This document shows, in pieces, positions 60,671 to 64,000 of a DNA stretch of 64,000 nt. Under the pieces are notes generated by a model, which saw nothing but the letters and a program-made list of their open reading frames with translations, was not told the DNA's origin and did no database searches. How positions within the stretch are numbered: position 1 is the first letter of the stretch; every line of letters begins with the position of its first letter. Source of the stretch: Paractinoplanes tereljensis (GTDB taxonomy: Bacteria; Actinomycetota; Actinomycetes; Mycobacteriales; Micromonosporaceae); assembly GCF_016862435.1 (NCBI RefSeq), contig NZ_BOMY01000031.1, positions 62,001 through 126,000 of the forward strand. The letters are read 5' to 3'. The translations under genes and the position numbers were made by a program.

Positions 60671-61999
60671 CTAAGGCGTTGTGCTCTCCAGGGAAGTGCG
60701 AGCCGACGGAGGGGCAGCCGGGTCGTTGTCCCTTTTTTCAGCCTCAGCCTCAGCCTCGGCCTCAGCCTCGTCGGCCGGCTTCGTGCCGGGTGGCTCCCGG
60801 TCCGGGGTGGGCTCGCCCGTCGGGTGCTGGGCCAGGTAGCGGATCGCGGTGTTGAGCACCGCGAGGATCGGGACCGCGACCAGGCCGCCGACGATGCCGG
60901 CCAGCACCACGCCGGAGGCGATCGACAGGATCACCGCGAGCGGGTGCAGAGCCACCGCCCGGCCCATGATCAGCGGCTGGAGCACGTGCCCCTCGAGCTG
61001 CTGGACCGCGATCACCACGCCCAGCACGATCAGCGCCTTGACCGGCCCGACCGTGACCAGGGCGACGAGCACCGCGACCACGCCGGTGACGGTGGCGCCG
61101 ACCACCGGGATGAACGCTCCTAGGAACACCAGCGCGGCCAGCGGCAGGGCGAGCGGCACTCCCAGGATGAACAGGCCGGCCCCGATCCCGATCGCGTCGA
61201 CGAAGGCGACCAGCACGGTGGCGTGCACGTAGGACACCAGCGTGTGCCACGAGTAGTGCCCCGCTCGCGCGGTCGGCACCCGGGCCGGACGCGGCAGCAG
61301 CCGGCACAGGAAGCGCCAGATGTCGCCGCCGTCGCGCAGGAAGAAGAACAGCGTGAACAGCGTCAGGAAGAACCCGGCGCCCAGCTCGGTCACGGTGGTG
61401 GCGGTGTTCAGCGCACCGGTGGTGAGCCGCCCCTTGTTGGCGGTGATCGACGTCTGGAACTGGGCGATCGCGTCGTCCACCTGCTGCTGGGAGATGTGCA
61501 GCGGCCCCTTGGCCAGCCAGTCCTGCACCTCCCGCACCCCGTCCCCGAACTGGGTGCCCAGCGTGTCGATCTGCCCGACCACGGTGTTCACGATCAGGCC
61601 GAGCCCGCCGAAGACTACGATCAGCGCGCCGACCAGGACCAGCCCCGAGGCGAGCGACCGGTTCATGCCGTGCCGCCGCAGCCACGCGGTGACCGGCTGG
61701 AAGAGCGCGGCGAGCAGGATCGCCACCGCCACCGGGATGACCACGATGCGCAGCAGAACCACGACCCGCAGCAGCACGTAGATCGCCGCCACGAACAGGA
61801 TGATCCGCCACGACCAGGCCCCCGCGATGCGTACCGCCCGCGGCAGGCCGTCGTCGATCTTCGGGGAGGCGTCGACCATGACGACCGGGGTAGCTGTCTC
61901 CAGCGAGTCGTCGGCCACGAAGGGCGGCGCCAGCTCATCCCGCTGCGCCTGCTGCATCCGCGTCCGAGCCCGCTGGCGCACTTCGTCTATCCAGGCCAT
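60671..61999 (-). CDS. AI-2E family transporter
   Basis: 442 residues from ATG 61999, preceded by GGAGG. Seven or eight membrane helices with the family (PF01594) pattern: VVVLLRIVVIPVAVAILLAALFQPVTAWLRR early, ISQQQVDDAIAQF in the large loop, FFLTLFTLFFFLRDGG, and the late GAFIPVVGATVTGVVAVLVAL and LEGHVLQPLIMGRAV. The C-terminal tail has an Ala-Glu dipeptide run (EAEAEAEAE) from a slippage-prone GGCTGA repeat near 60740-60771. Members move AI-2, ions or other solutes; substrate unassigned. Confidence 0.9.
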   Translation of the reverse strand: MAWIDEVRQRARTRMQQAQRDELAPPFVADDSLETATPVVMVDASPKIDDGLPRAVRIAGAWSWRIILFVAAIYVLLRVVVLLRIVVIPVAVAILLAALFQPVTAWLRRHGMNRSLASGLVLVGALIVVFGGLGLIVNTVVGQIDTLGTQFGDGVREVQDWLAKGPLHISQQQVDDAIAQFQTSITANKGRLTTGALNTATTVTELGAGFFLTLFTLFFFLRDGGDIWRFLCRLLPRPARVPTARAGHYSWHTLVSYVHATVLVAFVDAIGIGAGLFILGVPLALPLAALVFLGAFIPVVGATVTGVVAVLVALVTVGPVKALIVLGVVIAVQQLEGHVLQPLIMGRAVALHPLAVILSIASGVVLAGIVGGLVAVPILAVLNTAIRYLAQHPTGEPTPDREPPGTKPADEAEAEAEAEAEKRDNDPAAPPSARTSLESTTP

Positions 62000-62076
62000 C
62001 CGGGGCTCCTCCAACGTGCGGTCGCGGTGACCCCTGGCTACCCTCCGGGCCGGGTCCGGAAACGTGGGTACGCTTT

Positions 62077-62811
62077 GTGCCGATGCCTACCCCGATCGAA
62101 CGCCCGCGGCTCCGCCTTGCCCTCCTTCTCGGCGCCGTGGTGCTGGTCCTGGCGGCCGTCAACGTCGCCGACAAGTTCGGCCCCCAGCACACCGGCCTGG
62201 TCGCCGGCCCGGTGGTGGCGCTGCTGCTGGTGCTGATCGCCCGCCGGGCGGGCTTGAGCTGGCGTGACCTCGGCATGTCGCGGCACACCCTGCTGCCCGG
62301 CCTGAAGTACGCGGTGGGCGCCGTGCTGACGGTGGCGGTCGTCTACGCGATCGGCATAGCGTTGCCGCTGACCCGCCCCGCCTTCCAGGACGTCCGCTAC
62401 CACCTGCACCCCGGCGCGGCCCTGATGACCGCCTTCATCGTGGTCCCACTGGGCACGGTACTGCTGGAGGAGATCGCCTTCCGAGGCGTGCTGCTGGGCC
62501 TGATAAACCGCCACCGAGGCGCCACCTGGGCCAGCATCACGTCATCGGTCCTGTTCGGCCTGTGGCACATCCTCCCGTCCCTACGCCTGAACAGCGCCAA
62601 CCAGGCAGTAGGCGCAGCCTTCGGCCAAACCACAACCGGCCGCGTACTGGCGGTCCTAGGAGCGGTCGCCTTCACCGCGGTGGCCGGCCTACTGCTATGC
62701 GAACTGCGCCGCCGAAGCGGCAGCCTGCTGGCCGCAGCCGCCCTGCACTGGGCCACCAACGGCCTAGGCCTGCTGGCCACCGCAGCCCTGGCCACAACCC
62801 GCTTCGCCTAA
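62077..62811 (+). CDS. CPBP-family intramembrane metalloprotease
   Basis: 244 residues, with GTG 62077 or ATG 62083 as start. About six membrane helices. CPBP/Abi motifs: EEIAFRG (catalytic Glu pair and Arg), SVLFGLWHILPS with the zinc His, and ALHWATNGLG with the second His. The family includes prenyl-protein CAAX proteases and bacteriocin self-immunity proteins. The second half (from about 62440) uses more A-ending codons (CTA, GGA, ACA) than the first. Confidence 0.88.
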   Translation: MPMPTPIERPRLRLALLLGAVVLVLAAVNVADKFGPQHTGLVAGPVVALLLVLIARRAGLSWRDLGMSRHTLLPGLKYAVGAVLTVAVVYAIGIALPLTRPAFQDVRYHLHPGAALMTAFIVVPLGTVLLEEIAFRGVLLGLINRHRGATWASITSSVLFGLWHILPSLRLNSANQAVGAAFGQTTTGRVLAVLGAVAFTAVAGLLLCELRRRSGSLLAAAALHWATNGLGLLATAALATTRFA

Positions 62812-62914
62812 CCCCGCCGGCCTAGCCCACCCCACCTCCAGCACGGCCCCACCCCGAGCCCGATGCCTGCGGAGCCCCACCCCGAGCCCCTCGCCCGTGC
62901 GGCCCCGGCTTGCG

Positions 62915-63739
62915 GCCGATCTTGCGGAGTTGCTGTTAGGAGCTGACGGGAACTCCGCAAGATCGGCGGCGCCCGGCCCGCGTCCTGGCCTGCGGCCTCG
63001 CTTGAGCGGTCTCGGCCCGTGCTCCTCGCTCGTGCGTTCCCGGCCCATGGCCGATCTTGCGGAGGTGCTGTCAGGAGCTGACGCGAACCCCGCAAGGTCG
63101 GCCGCGGCCCGGCCCCGCGGCCCGGTCTGCGGCTTGCTTAAGCGGTCTCGGCCCGTGCTCCTCGCTCGTGCGTTCCCGGCCCATGGCCGATCTTGCGGAG
63201 GTGCTGTCAGGAGCTGACGCGAGCCTCGCAAGGTCGGCCGCAGGCCTGGCCCGTGTCCTGGCCTGCGGCTTTGCTTGAGCGGTCTTGGCCCGTGCTCCTC
63301 GCTCGTGCGGCCCCGGCCTGCGGCCGATCTTGCGGAGTTGCTGTCAGGAGCTGACGGGAACTCCGCAAGATCGGCGGCGCCCGGCCCGTGTCCTGGCCTG
63401 CGGCCTCGCTTGAGCGGTCTCGGCACGTGCTCCTCGCTCGTGCGTTTCCGGCCCATGGCCGATCTTGCGGAGGTGCTGTCAGGAGCTGACGCGAACCCCG
63501 CAAGGTCGGCCGCAGGCCCGGCCCGGGGTCTTGCTTGAGCGGTCTTGGCCCGCGCTCCTCGCTCGTGTGGCGCCGGCCCATGGCCGATCTTGCGGAGGTG
63601 CTGTCAGGAGCTGACGGGAACTCCGCAAGATTGGCCGTGAGTCGGCCTGCGGCTGGCTTTGCGCCGGCTGAGGGTTTCGGGCTGCGGGCGATCTTGGGGG
63701 AATCCCGCTCGGAGCTGACCGGGACTCCGCAAGGTCGGC
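62915..63739. repeat. Array of palindromic repeats (about 136-bp unit, 408-bp higher-order period)
   Basis: Six copies of a 53-bp inverted repeat (62915-62967, 63050-63102, 63186-63238, 63323-63375, 63458-63510, 63583-63635) and a degraded seventh (about 63688-63739) are spaced 135-137 bp apart, then 125 and 105. Copies 1 and 4 have perfect 17-bp arms (GCCGATCTTGCGGAGTT and its complement) around an inner TCAG/CTGA stem (TTAG in copy 1). Others replace one arm base so that a G-T pair remains. The spacers are also conserved (GCTTGAGCGGTCT, GTGCTCCTCGCTCGTGCG), and the 62915-63102 block recurs nearly unchanged 408 bp later. No gene in it is credible. Confidence 0.9.
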
Positions 63740-63804
63740 TGTGGGGCGGGTTGCTCTGGTCGCCGGGGAGGGGCCGGGTGCGTTTCTGGCGGCGGTGGAT
63801 TTGG

Positions 63805-64000
63805 CTACTTTGCGGCTTGGGTCTGGGGGCGGCGGGGCTGCAGGACGCCGGCCAGGAGGATTACCAGGATGCCGGCGATGGGGACTACCAGGAGGCCGGC
63901 TCGCAGGCTGGTGGCGTCGGCTACTGCGCCTACCACCGGTGGGGAGAGCAGGAAGCCTAGGCGCATCAGCCAGGAGACTACGGTCAGGCCGGTGCCGGGG
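63805..64000 (-). CDS. MFS transporter, C-terminal end only
   Basis: The last 64 codons read as the end of a major facilitator protein: TVVSWLMRLGFLLSPPVVGAVADATSLRAGL (late loop and helix 11-12 region with the GxxxGPP-like turn), then a final helix (LLVVPIAGILVILLAGVL) and a short polar tail. The rest lies beyond the window. Its codons favour A-ending forms (GTA, CTA, CCA), as in the end of the CPBP gene. Confidence 0.75.
   Translation of the reverse strand, partial: PGTGLTVVSWLMRLGFLLSPPVVGAVADATSLRAGLLVVPIAGILVILLAGVLQPRRPQTQAAK

Noticed and set aside
62915..63739. CRISPR array
   Set aside because: Repeats are long palindromes and the intervening sequences are conserved between units instead of unique; no cas genes are present.

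Overview
The window is very GC-rich, uses GTG and TTG starts freely, links most co-directional genes by 4-bp ATGA/GTGA overlaps, and encodes actinobacterial families: a SARP/BTAD regulator, DrrAB-type ABC transporter, SpoIIE-type phosphatases, GH19 lysozyme, PASTA penicillin-binding protein and a WXG100-like operon. This points to a filamentous actinomycete, most likely a member of the Micromonosporaceae such as Actinoplanes. That assignment is an inference from gene content, not a database match. I found no rRNA, tRNA, insertion sequence, phage or CRISPR array.

Layout. 1-4640: end of a DUF4956 / VTC polyphosphate-polymerase-like / carbohydrate-binding lipoprotein locus, a FluC fluoride-channel pair, WrbA and a VWA surface protein. 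4650-13771: a signalling hub with CheB, CheR-PAS, a STAS-HATPase fusion, a SigB/SigF-type sigma factor fused to a STAS domain, a PAS-PP2C-HATPase-STAS protein, a MEDS-HATPase protein and a GAF-PP2C phosphatase. 13814-16737: a small membrane protein, then a WXG100-like / DUF1023 hydrolase / lipoprotein operon. 16957-21420: a repeat-bearing lysozyme and a second VTC / DUF4956 / CotH locus. 21549-29739: a broken subtilase, a GT2 and a YdcF gene, a degenerate hydrolase, an ABC transporter and a giant SARP regulator. 29833-35749: a nucleobase or heterocycle cluster (cytosine deaminase, NCS1 permease, two flavin monooxygenases, LysR).

35758-42163 is the most unusual part. A lipoprotein gene and a small secreted beta-gamma-crystallin/I36-like gene occur as a tandem-duplicated pair, and the run continues by 4-bp overlaps into a HlyD-like adaptor, a MacB-like ATPase and permease, and a 53-residue lipoprotein. 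Each crystallin-like protein carries two copies of the calcium-binding motif (N/D)(N/D)xx(S/T)S, and each crystallin/lipoprotein junction has a GC-rich hairpin. I propose this as a secreted-protein plus exporter system not described under a name I know.

42518-54424: a VanY-like peptidase with a clear terminator, a TetR / GXWXG / alcohol dehydrogenase operon, a DUF4142 protein, a class V aminotransferase, an esterase, an orphan histidine kinase, a PASTA penicillin-binding protein and a 5'-truncated aminotransferase. 54469-59712: a sugar dehydrogenase-like lipoprotein, then a four-gene siderophore importer behind an IdeR/DtxR-type iron box. 59720-64000: a CAP-domain protein, an AI-2E family transporter, a CPBP protease, a roughly 0.8 kb array of palindromic repeats (136-bp unit, 408-bp higher-order period) and the 3' end of an MFS transporter.
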